Assembly (NCBI GenBank): GCA_017449525.1
Contig: JAFTFL010000002.1
Coordinates: forward strand, 124,001 to 188,000
Direction of reading: 5' to 3'
Length of the DNA stretch: 64,000 bases
DNA from: Bacteroidales bacterium
GTDB taxonomy: Bacteria; Bacteroidota; Bacteroidia; Bacteroidales; P3
Shown here: positions 51,741 to 60,045 of the stretch, piece by piece
Position numbering within the stretch: the first letter of the stretch is position 1
Layout: each line of letters starts with the position of its first letter
Position numbers and translations under genes: made by a program
Notes under the pieces: model-generated
What the model saw: the letters and a program-made list of their open reading frames with translations, nothing else
What the model was told of the DNA's origin: nothing
The model's database searches: none

Positions 51741-54386
51741 ATGAAAAAACTTCTGCTCTTTGATGGCATGGCGATGGTGTATAGAGCATATTTTGCGCTC
51801 AATAAGAATCCTCGCATCAACTCCAAGGGGATGAATACATCGGCGGTTCTTGGTTTTGTAACAACAATTTATGACTTCATCTCGAAGCAGAAGCCATCGC
51901 ATGTGGCTGTGGCTTTTGACCTGCAGGCACCGACCTTCCGCCACAAAGAGTACGAGCCATACAAAGCCAACCGCGAAGCAATGCCCGAGGACATCCTCAA
52001 GGCATTACCTTATATTCATTCGTTTCTTCAAGCAATGCGCATAGAGGAGGCATCCTGTGAGGGTTATGAAGCAGACGATGTAATCGGCACCTTGGCGAAA
52101 AAGGCAGAAGGAGTGGGATTCGATAAGGTGTTGATGGTAACACCTGATAAAGACTTCGCGCAACTTGTTTCCCCTGGGGTGCATCTGTACCGACTGGGGC
52201 GTTCCAATCACGGAGATGAAGAGATGGATGTGGTTACCACCTGTCAGAAATTTGGTGTGGAGCGGTGCGAGCAGGTGGCCGATTTGTTGGGGATGTGGGG
52301 CGATGCCATAGACAATATACCAGGTATTCCTGGGGTGGGAGAGAAGACGGCCAAGCAGCTGATAGCTCAGTTCGGTTCGGTGGAACAGTTGATAGCCAAT
52401 AGCAGTGAAATCAAGAATCCACGCATTAAAGGGTTGGTTGAGCAGTATGCCGGCCAGGCCTTGCTATCGAAACGGTTAGCTACTATCATTACAGATGTGC
52501 CTATCGCCTTTGATGAGGAACGTTTTGCCTGCAAAACACCCGACTTCGCGATGGTGCAGGTGCTGTGTGATGAACTGGAGTTTCGGCAGTTTGGACGTAA
52601 GTTCTTTACCGATGCTGTGGTGCGCGATCCCTCATTGGCGGACAAGTTGTCGCGTATTAGCGCACCAGTACAACCAACAGCAGACACTGACGCCCAGTTA
52701 TCTCTTTTCGGACAGCCCCAAGAGGAGTATGTGGCAACAGAAGTTCACGTGAGCAACTTGGGCGAACTGCTGACCGATACGAAAGAGGTGGATGTGTCCA
52801 TCTATGTGGAGGGGGCAACTGTAGTGGTGGCCACTGGAGCTGATACGGTATATAGCGATTTGGTGGGCAACCTGGATGTGCCCAGACTGAAAAAAATGTT
52901 GGAGTGCAGTTCTACAGTCAAGGTCTGCCACGACTTGAAGTCGCTTAAATATATTCTGAAAGAGTTGGGCATCACTCCAGTGGGGAGGATATTTGATGTG
53001 CAGCTTGCGCACTATTTGCTCAATCCGGAGGCGCGTCATACGCTCGATTTTATCATTCAGGAAGTACTTGGAGAAACAGGACTCTCGGCAGAAAAACGGG
53101 CTGCGGCCCTCTGGCAGTTGTATCCGCTCCTTGCGAGCAAGCTGCGCGAGAGCGGTATGGAACAACTGTATTGGGATATGGAACTGCCCTTGGTTGAGGT
53201 GCTTTACGACATGGAGTTGGCAGGGGTGCGGATTGATGAGCAGGCTTTGCTGGATTATGCTGGTCAATTAGACGGTGAGAAGTCGGTGATTGAAAACCGG
53301 ATTTATGCGGAGGCTGGAGGACAATTCAATATATCAAGCACACGGCAGTTGGGTGAAGTGCTGTATGAGAAGTTGCACATCGTGGAAAAGCCGCCCCTGA
53401 CAGCTACGAAGCAATATTCAACGTCGGAGGATGTGCTTCAGAAGATGCGAGATGGACATCCCATTGTGGATGATGTGCTTGAGTATCGTTCATTGAATAA
53501 ACTCATCAACACCTATCTGCTGGCTCTTCCAAAACTGGTTGACCCATCAACAAGGAGGTTGCATACGGCCTACAACCAGGCTGTCACGGCCACAGGACGA
53601 TTGAGCAGCAGCAATCCCAACCTTCAGAATGTCCCCATTCGAACCGAGCGAGGGCGCGAGATTAGGAAAGCGTTTGTGGCGAGCGATGAGAACCATGTGC
53701 TGATGGCGGCTGATTATTCGCAGATAGAGTTGCGTATCATCGCGTCGCTTTCGGGCGATGAGCACATGTGCAGTGCGTTCCGTAACAATGAAGACATCCA
53801 CGCCGACACCGCTGCACGCATCTATAATGTAGAGCGCTCTGCAGTTACGTCGGAGATGCGGCGCAATGCAAAGTCGGTGAATTTTGGTATTATTTACGGC
53901 ATCAGTTCGTTTGGCTTGAGTGAGCAGTTGGGTGTGTCGCGCAAAGAGGCAGCAGCACTGATTGAAGGGTACTTCAGTCAGTACAGCGGTATCAAACGCT
54001 ATATTGACTCATCCATTGAGTTCGCACGGTCGCATGGCTACGCTCAGACACTTCTTGGCCGGCGCCGTTACCTGTCGGACATTAATAGTCGCAATGCAAC
54101 GGCGCGCTCCTTTGCCGAGCGTAACGCAGTCAATATGCCTATACAGGGTACGTCGGCCGATATGATCAAGTTGTCGATGGTGCATATTTTTGAGGAGATG
54201 GGGCGGCTGAAGATGAGGTCGAAGATGATTCTACAGGTGCACGACGAACTTGTATTTGATGTATATCGCCCCGAACTTGATACGCTTCGGCAATTGGTGC
54301 TCGAGAAGATGCAGCAAGCTATTCCACTACATGTACCCATTGAGGTCAGCATTGGTGTGGGGGATGATTGGCTGCAAGCACATTGA
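51741..54386 (+). CDS. polA: DNA polymerase I, proofreading domain degenerate
   Basis: The 881-residue protein has a 5'-3' exonuclease domain (about 1-260, with EGYEADDVIGTLA), a reduced 3'-5' exonuclease-like domain (about 325-480) and a family A polymerase domain with ADYSQIELR (motif A), the O-helix region and VHDELVFDV (motif C). The middle domain lacks the Asp-x-Glu metal motif: the first strand reads VDVSIYVEGATVVV. Okazaki-fragment and repair roles should be kept, but proofreading is probably lost. Confidence 0.94.
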   Translation: MKKLLLFDGMAMVYRAYFALNKNPRINSKGMNTSAVLGFVTTIYDFISKQKPSHVAVAFDLQAPTFRHKEYEPYKANREAMPEDILKALPYIHSFLQAMRIEEASCEGYEADDVIGTLAKKAEGVGFDKVLMVTPDKDFAQLVSPGVHLYRLGRSNHGDEEMDVVTTCQKFGVERCEQVADLLGMWGDAIDNIPGIPGVGEKTAKQLIAQFGSVEQLIANSSEIKNPRIKGLVEQYAGQALLSKRLATIITDVPIAFDEERFACKTPDFAMVQVLCDELEFRQFGRKFFTDAVVRDPSLADKLSRISAPVQPTADTDAQLSLFGQPQEEYVATEVHVSNLGELLTDTKEVDVSIYVEGATVVVATGADTVYSDLVGNLDVPRLKKMLECSSTVKVCHDLKSLKYILKELGITPVGRIFDVQLAHYLLNPEARHTLDFIIQEVLGETGLSAEKRAAALWQLYPLLASKLRESGMEQLYWDMELPLVEVLYDMELAGVRIDEQALLDYAGQLDGEKSVIENRIYAEAGGQFNISSTRQLGEVLYEKLHIVEKPPLTATKQYSTSEDVLQKMRDGHPIVDDVLEYRSLNKLINTYLLALPKLVDPSTRRLHTAYNQAVTATGRLSSSNPNLQNVPIRTERGREIRKAFVASDENHVLMAADYSQIELRIIASLSGDEHMCSAFRNNEDIHADTAARIYNVERSAVTSEMRRNAKSVNFGIIYGISSFGLSEQLGVSRKEAAALIEGYFSQYSGIKRYIDSSIEFARSHGYAQTLLGRRRYLSDINSRNATARSFAERNAVNMPIQGTSADMIKLSMVHIFEEMGRLKMRSKMILQVHDELVFDVYRPELDTLRQLVLEKMQQAIPLHVPIEVSIGVGDDWLQAH

Positions 54387-54524
54387 TGGAGTTGGATGCG
54401 GTTGTTGGGTGACCGCGGTAGTTGACGGTATGGTCAACAACGTGATGTTGAAAAGAATGCGTCTTCTAAGGATGGTGCCCATGGGGATTGTGTGTACTTT
54501 AGCGAAAAATATACGTAATAAGAC

Positions 54525-55250
54525 ATGATTTCTATTCTATTGATTCAAAGTGAAGTTCAAGGTGCAGTGCAGGCTGTAGCAGACACTGCAAATGCAGTTT
54601 TGGGTGCCGCTCCAGAGGCAGCACCAGCCAAGTTGTCCGTGTTGAACATGGCTGTACATGGCGGTTGGGTGATGATTGTGTTGTTGCTACTGCTCGTTTT
54701 AGCACTCTATATTTCCATAGAAAGATTGCTTGTGCTCAATAGGGCGTTGAAAGAAGACTCCACCGCCTTTATGAACGAGGTAAGTCAGTTCATACACAAA
54801 GGGGATATAGATGGTGCACGCCGGATGGCTCGAAGCAAGCAGTCGCCCATAGCAAGAATGATAGATAAGGGGTTGTCCCGTTTAGGACGTCCGCTGTCGG
54901 ACATACAGACCGCCGTTGAGAACGCAGGCAAGCTGGAGGTGGCAAACCTCGAAAAGCGTGTCTCGCTGGTTGCGACGGTGGCTTCGCTTGGCCCGATGCT
55001 CGGCTTTCTGGGCACGGTTACAGGCATGGTGAAAGCATTCTTTGACATGGCAAATGCAGGAAATAATATCGAAATCGCAACACTGTCGTCGGGTATCTAC
55101 GAGGCTATGGTTACTACTGTCGGTGGCTTGATAGTCGGCATCATAGCATATTTTCTTTATGATGTGTTGGTGAGCCGAATTAATAAAGTAGTGTTTATGC
55201 TTGAAGCCCGTTCGATGGAGTTCATGGACTTGTTGCATGAACCCGCCTAA
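54525..55250 (+). CDS. exbB: ExbB/TolQ-family proton channel subunit
   Basis: The 241-residue inner-membrane protein has three membrane spans (about 48-70, 155-180 and 195-220) and the MotA/TolQ/ExbB signature around LEKRVSLVATVASLGPMLGFLGTVTGM. With ExbD and TonB it turns proton-motive force into outer-membrane transport energy. The order exbB-exbD-tonB follows with short gaps, so it is one energiser operon. Confidence 0.93.
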   Translation: MISILLIQSEVQGAVQAVADTANAVLGAAPEAAPAKLSVLNMAVHGGWVMIVLLLLLVLALYISIERLLVLNRALKEDSTAFMNEVSQFIHKGDIDGARRMARSKQSPIARMIDKGLSRLGRPLSDIQTAVENAGKLEVANLEKRVSLVATVASLGPMLGFLGTVTGMVKAFFDMANAGNNIEIATLSSGIYEAMVTTVGGLIVGIIAYFLYDVLVSRINKVVFMLEARSMEFMDLLHEPA

Positions 55251-55353
55251 AAAGAGGAAGGGATACCATATATATTATAGGTGTATGCGGTCAGGACATG
55301 TAGAGGAGTGTAGGGAAGAAGTGAAGCATACATCGGTTTAAACACGACGGACA

Positions 55354-55767
55354 ATGATTCAAAGTCAAAACAAAGTTCGCATCAACTCCAGCAGCAGCAC
55401 CATGTCTGACTTGGTCTTCCTGTTGCTGATATTCTTCATGATTACATCGACACTCATCAGTCCGAATGCTGTCAAACTGCTCCTTCCAGAGAGTAACAGT
55501 AAGACAATGGCGAAGCAGAATGTTACTGTATATATTGATGACCAGTACGCTTTTCAGGTGAATGACACCAGAGTCTTGCCCGAAATGCTGGAGCCTACTA
55601 TATCGTCTTACATAGAGCCAGGTATTAGTGACGCCTGTGTGGTGCTTCGTGCAGACAAGACGGTGCCAGTGCAATATGTGGTAAATGTGATTGATGCTGT
55701 TAATGCAATAAACGACAAGTCGGGGGCTAAGCACAAGGTGATACTGGCGACATCGCCCAAAAAGTAA
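55354..55767 (+). CDS. exbD: ExbD/TolR-family biopolymer transport protein
   Basis: The 137-residue protein has a short cytoplasmic N-terminus, one membrane helix (about 18-38, with SDLVFLLLIFFMI including the conserved Asp) and a periplasmic domain. It lies between exbB and the TonB-like gene, 8 bp upstream of the latter. Confidence 0.93.
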   Translation: MIQSQNKVRINSSSSTMSDLVFLLLIFFMITSTLISPNAVKLLLPESNSKTMAKQNVTVYIDDQYAFQVNDTRVLPEMLEPTISSYIEPGISDACVVLRADKTVPVQYVVNVIDAVNAINDKSGAKHKVILATSPKK

Positions 55768-55775
55768 GGGGTATC

Positions 55776-56549
55776 ATGCAACGTAATGTTGAGAAAAAAG
55801 ACTCGATTACATCGGCAGTGATAACTGTCGTGCTGGTGATTTTGCTTCTTATTGTTAGTGCATTCGTAGGTCTAAACCCGCCCGACCCACCTATACCCGA
55901 GGAGGGTGTGGAAGTAAACTTGGGAGATTCGGACTTCGGCCTGGGCAATGCAGAGACCCCTGAAGCAAGTGAGCAGATGAGTGCGCCGAAGCCTCCCAGT
56001 TCGACTGGCGAGGATGTGTCGACCCAACGCTCAGAAGAAACGGTGTCTCTCAACCGATCTTCCAACAATAGTTCAGCTGAGACTTCTCCTGTGGTGGAGG
56101 ACAACACGGAAACGACTAAAGAACCAGTTATCGACAACCGCGCTTTGTTTCCTGGAAATAGAACCAAGACTGACGGAGGCGGAAGTCAAGGAATTACCCA
56201 GGGACAAGGCAACCAGGGTAAGCAGGGCGGAGACCCGAATTCACAACGCTACGACGGGGCTCCCGGTCGAGGTGGCTCAGGGTGGTCTCTGAGTGGACGC
56301 AGGGCATCCTCGTTCCCCTTGCCGCAGTACGATTCCAATAAGGAAGGGAAGATTATCGTCAAGATATGGGTTGACAGGTCAGGTACGGTGGTTCGTGTGG
56401 AGGGGCCTGAACGGGGTTCGAACATTACGGAGCAAGGGATGGTGGCAAAGGCTAAGTCGGCTGCCATGAACGCAAAGTTCAATGCTGACAACAATGCCTC
56501 AGAGTTGCAGGTTGGCACGATAACGTATGTTTTCCGTAGAAGCAACTAA
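55776..56549 (+). CDS. tonB: TonB-family energy transducer
   Basis: The 257-residue protein has an N-terminal membrane anchor (about 11-32), a Pro/Ser/Thr/Gly-rich spacer (33-175) and a TonB C-terminal domain with GKIIVKIWVDRSGTVVRVEGP. It contacts TonB-dependent receptors. The spacer is Gly/Gln/Ser-rich and not built of classic Pro-Lys repeats. It ends the exbB-exbD-tonB operon. Confidence 0.88.
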   Translation: MQRNVEKKDSITSAVITVVLVILLLIVSAFVGLNPPDPPIPEEGVEVNLGDSDFGLGNAETPEASEQMSAPKPPSSTGEDVSTQRSEETVSLNRSSNNSSAETSPVVEDNTETTKEPVIDNRALFPGNRTKTDGGGSQGITQGQGNQGKQGGDPNSQRYDGAPGRGGSGWSLSGRRASSFPLPQYDSNKEGKIIVKIWVDRSGTVVRVEGPERGSNITEQGMVAKAKSAAMNAKFNADNNASELQVGTITYVFRRSN

Positions 56550-56697
56550 TAATGCAGGACTTTTCAATCAGAATTAACAAGGACGTAACGCTGTGGGTGC
56601 TCAACAACCTCGCAGCGTTGCGTCGTTGTTAGTGCAATGTCGATGCAAATTGATTGGATGCAAGTGCAATAAATAGTACTTCTTGAATACAAAATAA

Positions 56698-57243
56698 GTG
56701 CTTACGAAGGAACAGGAATATGAGATTGTGAAGGACGTGCTGAACGGCAAGACTGAGGAATATGCAGTCATTGTCAACGAGTATCAGCAGCATGTGGCTA
56801 ACTTGGTCTACAAGTTAGTGCTGAGTCCCAACGATGTGGAGGAAATTGTACAACAGGTCTTCGTTGACTTATACATGTCCTTGCCGCGTTTCCGTTTTGA
56901 GTTGAGGCTAAGTACGTACATCTACCGAATTACGGTAAATGTGGTGGCGAATATGTTGAGGAGACAGAAAAAATATGTGAGTTTGGAGCACTTGATGGAG
57001 GAGGAGAGAGACAGAAAACATAACCAGGAAGAGACAATAATTCATGAAGAGCGTATGGCTATGGTAAGGCGAGCCTTGGGAAATTTGAAGACAGAACAAC
57101 GGACAGCACTTGTGCTGTATAGTTATGAGGGGTTTTCTTACCAGGACATAGCCGATGTGATGCAGATATCTTTGGCTAAAGTTGAGTCGCTAATATTTAG
57201 GGCTCGCAAGAATATTAAGAAACAAATTGAAGCAATGCTATGA
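56698..57243 (+). CDS. ECF-type RNA polymerase sigma factor
   Basis: The 181-residue protein has sigma-70 region 2 (about 20-90, with LVYKLVLSPNDVEEIVQQVFVD and a YRITVNVVANMLRR segment) and region 4 (about 118-176, with LKTEQRTALVLYSYEGFSY and ADVMQISLAKVESL). The start is GTG 56698; no in-frame ATG is available nearby. Its stop overlaps the start of the next gene (ATGA), as is common for sigma/anti-sigma pairs. Confidence 0.92.
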   Translation: MLTKEQEYEIVKDVLNGKTEEYAVIVNEYQQHVANLVYKLVLSPNDVEEIVQQVFVDLYMSLPRFRFELRLSTYIYRITVNVVANMLRRQKKYVSLEHLMEEERDRKHNQEETIIHEERMAMVRRALGNLKTEQRTALVLYSYEGFSYQDIADVMQISLAKVESLIFRARKNIKKQIEAML

Positions 57244-57596
57244 TACGTGATGTGGATGAAAACGATATAATGCAGTGCCTTGCCAGCATAAAGTACGTGG
57301 GTAGGGTGGATTGCACTGAATGTGTCATGGACAGAATCCGTGGAGATGAGTTTTCTAAGTATAAGACTTTTTTGTACCAACGAGTTGTTTCTCAAGTTCT
57401 CTCTGCTGCAGCATGCTTATTACTCTTGATTGGCGTTGGCATGGGGTGGTCTCAGATTAAGGAGAACCAATTGCGCAGCGTTGATTGCATGCTGCAAGAA
57501 TACTATGAATATGGAGCTTACTACGGCACTTCGATATCCTCTGAGGATGAGGTAACCAATACTTATACTCAATATCTAACCACGTACATCTTATGA
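57240..57596 (+). CDS. Probable anti-sigma membrane protein
   Basis: The 118-residue protein has a cytoplasmic N-terminal half with CLASIKYVGRVDCTECV, one membrane helix (about 52-68, VLSAAACLLLLIGVGMG) and a short periplasmic tail. ATG overlaps the sigma factor stop and its own stop overlaps the next ATG. Position and topology indicate an anti-sigma factor; the sequence alone does not place it in a named family. Confidence 0.7.
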   Translation: MIRDVDENDIMQCLASIKYVGRVDCTECVMDRIRGDEFSKYKTFLYQRVVSQVLSAAACLLLLIGVGMGWSQIKENQLRSVDCMLQEYYEYGAYYGTSISSEDEVTNTYTQYLTTYIL

Positions 57597-58024
57597 AACG
57601 TTTATTGTTGTTTTTTTGTGCTATAGGAGTGCTGATGCCTACTTTGTTGGCGCAGAATCCAAAACCTCAATCTAAAGGCAATACGTGGATGATTGAGTAC
57701 ATACCGAATATGACTCAACAGCAGCGTAAGCAGATAATGAACTTACTGCTTGAAACGCGAGAGTCAATAGAACAGAAACGTAGTCGCCTCAACATCCTGA
57801 ACGATAGTATAAGAGCTTATTTTCAGATGTATGAGGATCAAACTGATGTTATTGTGCAACTTTTCGAAAGAAAGGCAAGGCTTCAGTTGGAATTTGACAA
57901 GGAAATGTATGCCAATAGGGTTCGACTAAATGCGTTGATGAGTCAGGAACAGTACGAGGAGTTCAACAAGGCATTAAAGAATTGTCAACGCAAGAACCCA
58001 GCTGGCAAAAGGAAAGAAAAGTAG
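57593..58024 (+). CDS. CpxP/Spy-like periplasmic helical protein
   Basis: The 143-residue product has a signal peptide (cleavage near LLAQN) and a long helical region with a TQQQRKQIMNLLLETRESIEQKR segment reminiscent of the LTxxQ repeats of Spy, CpxP, ZraP and CnrX. Those relatives sense metals or misfolded proteins in the periplasm. It overlaps the anti-sigma gene by 4 bp, which fits a sensor for the sigma/anti-sigma pair. This is inference. Confidence 0.68.
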   Translation: MKRLLLFFCAIGVLMPTLLAQNPKPQSKGNTWMIEYIPNMTQQQRKQIMNLLLETRESIEQKRSRLNILNDSIRAYFQMYEDQTDVIVQLFERKARLQLEFDKEMYANRVRLNALMSQEQYEEFNKALKNCQRKNPAGKRKEK

Positions 58025-58069
58025 CAGGGCGAACAGAAATACATAACATATATATTACAGAACAACAAA

Positions 58070-58780
58070 ATGGGAAGAGCGTTTGAATACCGTAAGGCGC
58101 GCAAGTTGAAGCGTTGGGGCAATATGGCTCGCACGTTTACGCGCATAGGAAAAGAAATAGAAATTGCTGTCAAGGCTGGTGGTCCAGACCCCGATAATAA
58201 CGTACGTCTCCGTCTGCTCATGCAAACGGCGAAGACGGAAAACATGCCGAAAGACAATGTAGAAAGAGCCGTTAAGCGTGCTGTGTCCAAGGATACAAGC
58301 GAGTATCGCGAGGTGGTTTACGATGGGAAAGGCCCTCATGGTATTGCAATTGTGGTGGAGACGGCGACCGACAATCCAACGCGTACCGTTGCTAATCTTC
58401 GTGCTGCTTTCGTGCGTGGGAAAGGTGAATTGGGCACCATGGGCATGAACGATTTTCTCTTTGAACGCAAATGCAGTTTCGTTGTGGCGTGGAAAGAGGG
58501 CACCGACATGGATGAACTCGAACTGGAACTCATCGACTGCGATATTGATGAAGTATTCCGAGACGAGGATGAAATCATGATTTATGCAGACTTCAAGAAC
58601 TACGGCAGTATTCAAAAATACCTTGAAGAGCACAACTTCGAAATCAAATCGTTCAAGTTTGAGCGCATTCCACTCACTCTTCGGGAACTCACTTCTGAAC
58701 AGCAAGAAGATGTTAACGCTTTGTTGGAAAGATTAGAAAATGACGAGGATGTCGTAAATGTGTTCCACAACATGGCGTAG
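58070..58780 (+). CDS. yebC: YebC/PmpR-family transcriptional or translational regulator
   Basis: The 236-residue protein matches the YebC/TACO1 family across its full length: GRAFEYRKARKLKRWGNMAR at the start, GGPDPDNNVRLR, and GPHGIAIVVETATDNPTRTV. Members act as DNA-binding regulators or as translation factors for poly-proline stretches. It follows the CpxP-like gene by 45 bp and may share its transcript. Confidence 0.95.
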   Translation: MGRAFEYRKARKLKRWGNMARTFTRIGKEIEIAVKAGGPDPDNNVRLRLLMQTAKTENMPKDNVERAVKRAVSKDTSEYREVVYDGKGPHGIAIVVETATDNPTRTVANLRAAFVRGKGELGTMGMNDFLFERKCSFVVAWKEGTDMDELELELIDCDIDEVFRDEDEIMIYADFKNYGSIQKYLEEHNFEIKSFKFERIPLTLRELTSEQQEDVNALLERLENDEDVVNVFHNMA

Positions 58781-59274
58781 TATCAGCTATAATGAAGCAT
58801 AATAATTAACTGGGGCAAATCGCAGTATCAACTGGTACGAAGCACAGTTTGAACAGGTTTAAATTACAATTCTTACTTGTAACAGACACAGCTCTAATTG
58901 GAATGTTGTTACATTTACAGTTTGGGATATCGTTGTATGATCCACTGCGGAAAAACCATTACATAGCTTATCTTTTCCAATACTGTAGTTAAACTCTCAA
59001 TGTACATTATGTAAACTAAAAGGTGTATCCCCCCAATCGAGTGAATTTGAATTGCGCTCATGCAACTAGTTTCCTCATACACTTCTTCGGCCTATATCTC
59101 CCCAAAATAATACGTATTTAGCACCCTTTATTCAGAAGTACCCCCATAACCATGAGTTTAGTTTTATGGACAAATTCACTGGCAAGTCTGAGAAGTTGTA
59201 TCTGCCCTCTTATTGTCTCAACCGTATACTGCCCTCATTCTACAAATCTTTCTCCGTTAGTGCCTTATATTCAG

Positions 59275-59490
59275 ATGAAAGAGTATGAAAAATATGAGTC
59301 TATAGACATTGTTGACAAATGTGAAAAAAGCATAAATGATTATTTCCACATACTTGAATTGGGAAAAGCCCGTAATCGGCATATATGCACAACACCGATA
59401 AAGAATTGGATGAGCTCTACCGAAATCTCTCGGTTATCTATGGTGAAGTCGAAAAGACAAAGCACCAAAGCATACTTGGAAATATTTTGA
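59275..59490 (+). CDS. Short ORF of unknown function (71 residues)
   Basis: ATG 59275 starts a charged, coiled-coil-like stretch (KEYEKYESIDIVDKCEKSINDY). The frame then passes out of good codon usage where it overlaps the 51-residue ORF. It may be a decayed gene or the upstream part of a coding unit disrupted by a frameshift. No family is recognised. Confidence 0.25.
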   Translation: MKEYEKYESIDIVDKCEKSINDYFHILELGKARNRHICTTPIKNWMSSTEISRLSMVKSKRQSTKAYLEIF

Positions 59491-59540
59491 TTGTTGTTTT
59501 GGTGGTTCTTGTTGTTTGTTGTATTGTTTTGCTTCGCTAA
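59385..59540 (+). CDS. Small membrane protein ORF (51 residues)
   Basis: ATG 59385 to TAA 59538 encodes MHNTDKELDELYRNLSVIYG..., then one strongly hydrophobic helix (LGNILIVVLVVLVVCCIVLL) and a final Arg. The polar helix plus C-terminal anchor looks like a real small membrane protein. No family is recognised. An in-frame stop ten bases upstream excludes a longer N-terminus. Confidence 0.45.
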   Translation: MHNTDKELDELYRNLSVIYGEVEKTKHQSILGNILIVVLVVLVVCCIVLLR

Positions 59541-60045
59541 GTTAGGGATTTGCTTGACTACGAGGATATTATTAGAAGTTTAATTAACTTGGGTTAGTTT
59601 ACATACTGATGCACATCAATTGCATAATTGATGATAAATTGAACAAATGATGATGATTTAAACGTATGATGCGTATTAACTGATAGTCCTAATCGTTTAG
59701 GAGTAATGATACAATTGTTTGGGATGTTTTTCACAACCGTCAGGATGAAACGCCTCAGTCGCTTGGATTTTTTACACGAAGCACGCTAATTTACGGATAC
59801 AAATAGGGTGGTTGAATTGAGTGGTAAGAAGTTGGTTGGGTATTTTGATACTGTCCTTCGTTGCACGACAAATCTGGGTCGCCTCGCCCTTGTTCTCCTT
59901 TTTTGCTCGTACATTTGTACTGGATTGTTGGGGCGATGCATTCAGATGAGGTGAATAGTTGGATTGATCGTGTTACATTTCGCCCAACTTCCCCTAATTG
60001 GACATCTGCGTCTATGGAAGCGCAAATGCATGGTGAGCAGTGCTT

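Larger units (their letters stand above)
58781..60045. other. AT-rich, largely gene-free stretch
   Basis: This 1.27-kb segment is visibly more AT-rich than the surrounding genes and contains no recognisable full-length gene. It holds two short overlapping frames (59275-59490 and 59385-59540), described separately. No insertion-sequence ends, tRNA or integrase was seen. It may be a decayed or foreign insertion. Confidence 0.6.

Noticed and set aside
59275..59540. One frameshifted gene joining the 71- and 51-residue frames
   Set aside because: An in-frame stop lies just upstream of the 51-residue start and no joint domain is seen, so the two are listed separately with low confidence.
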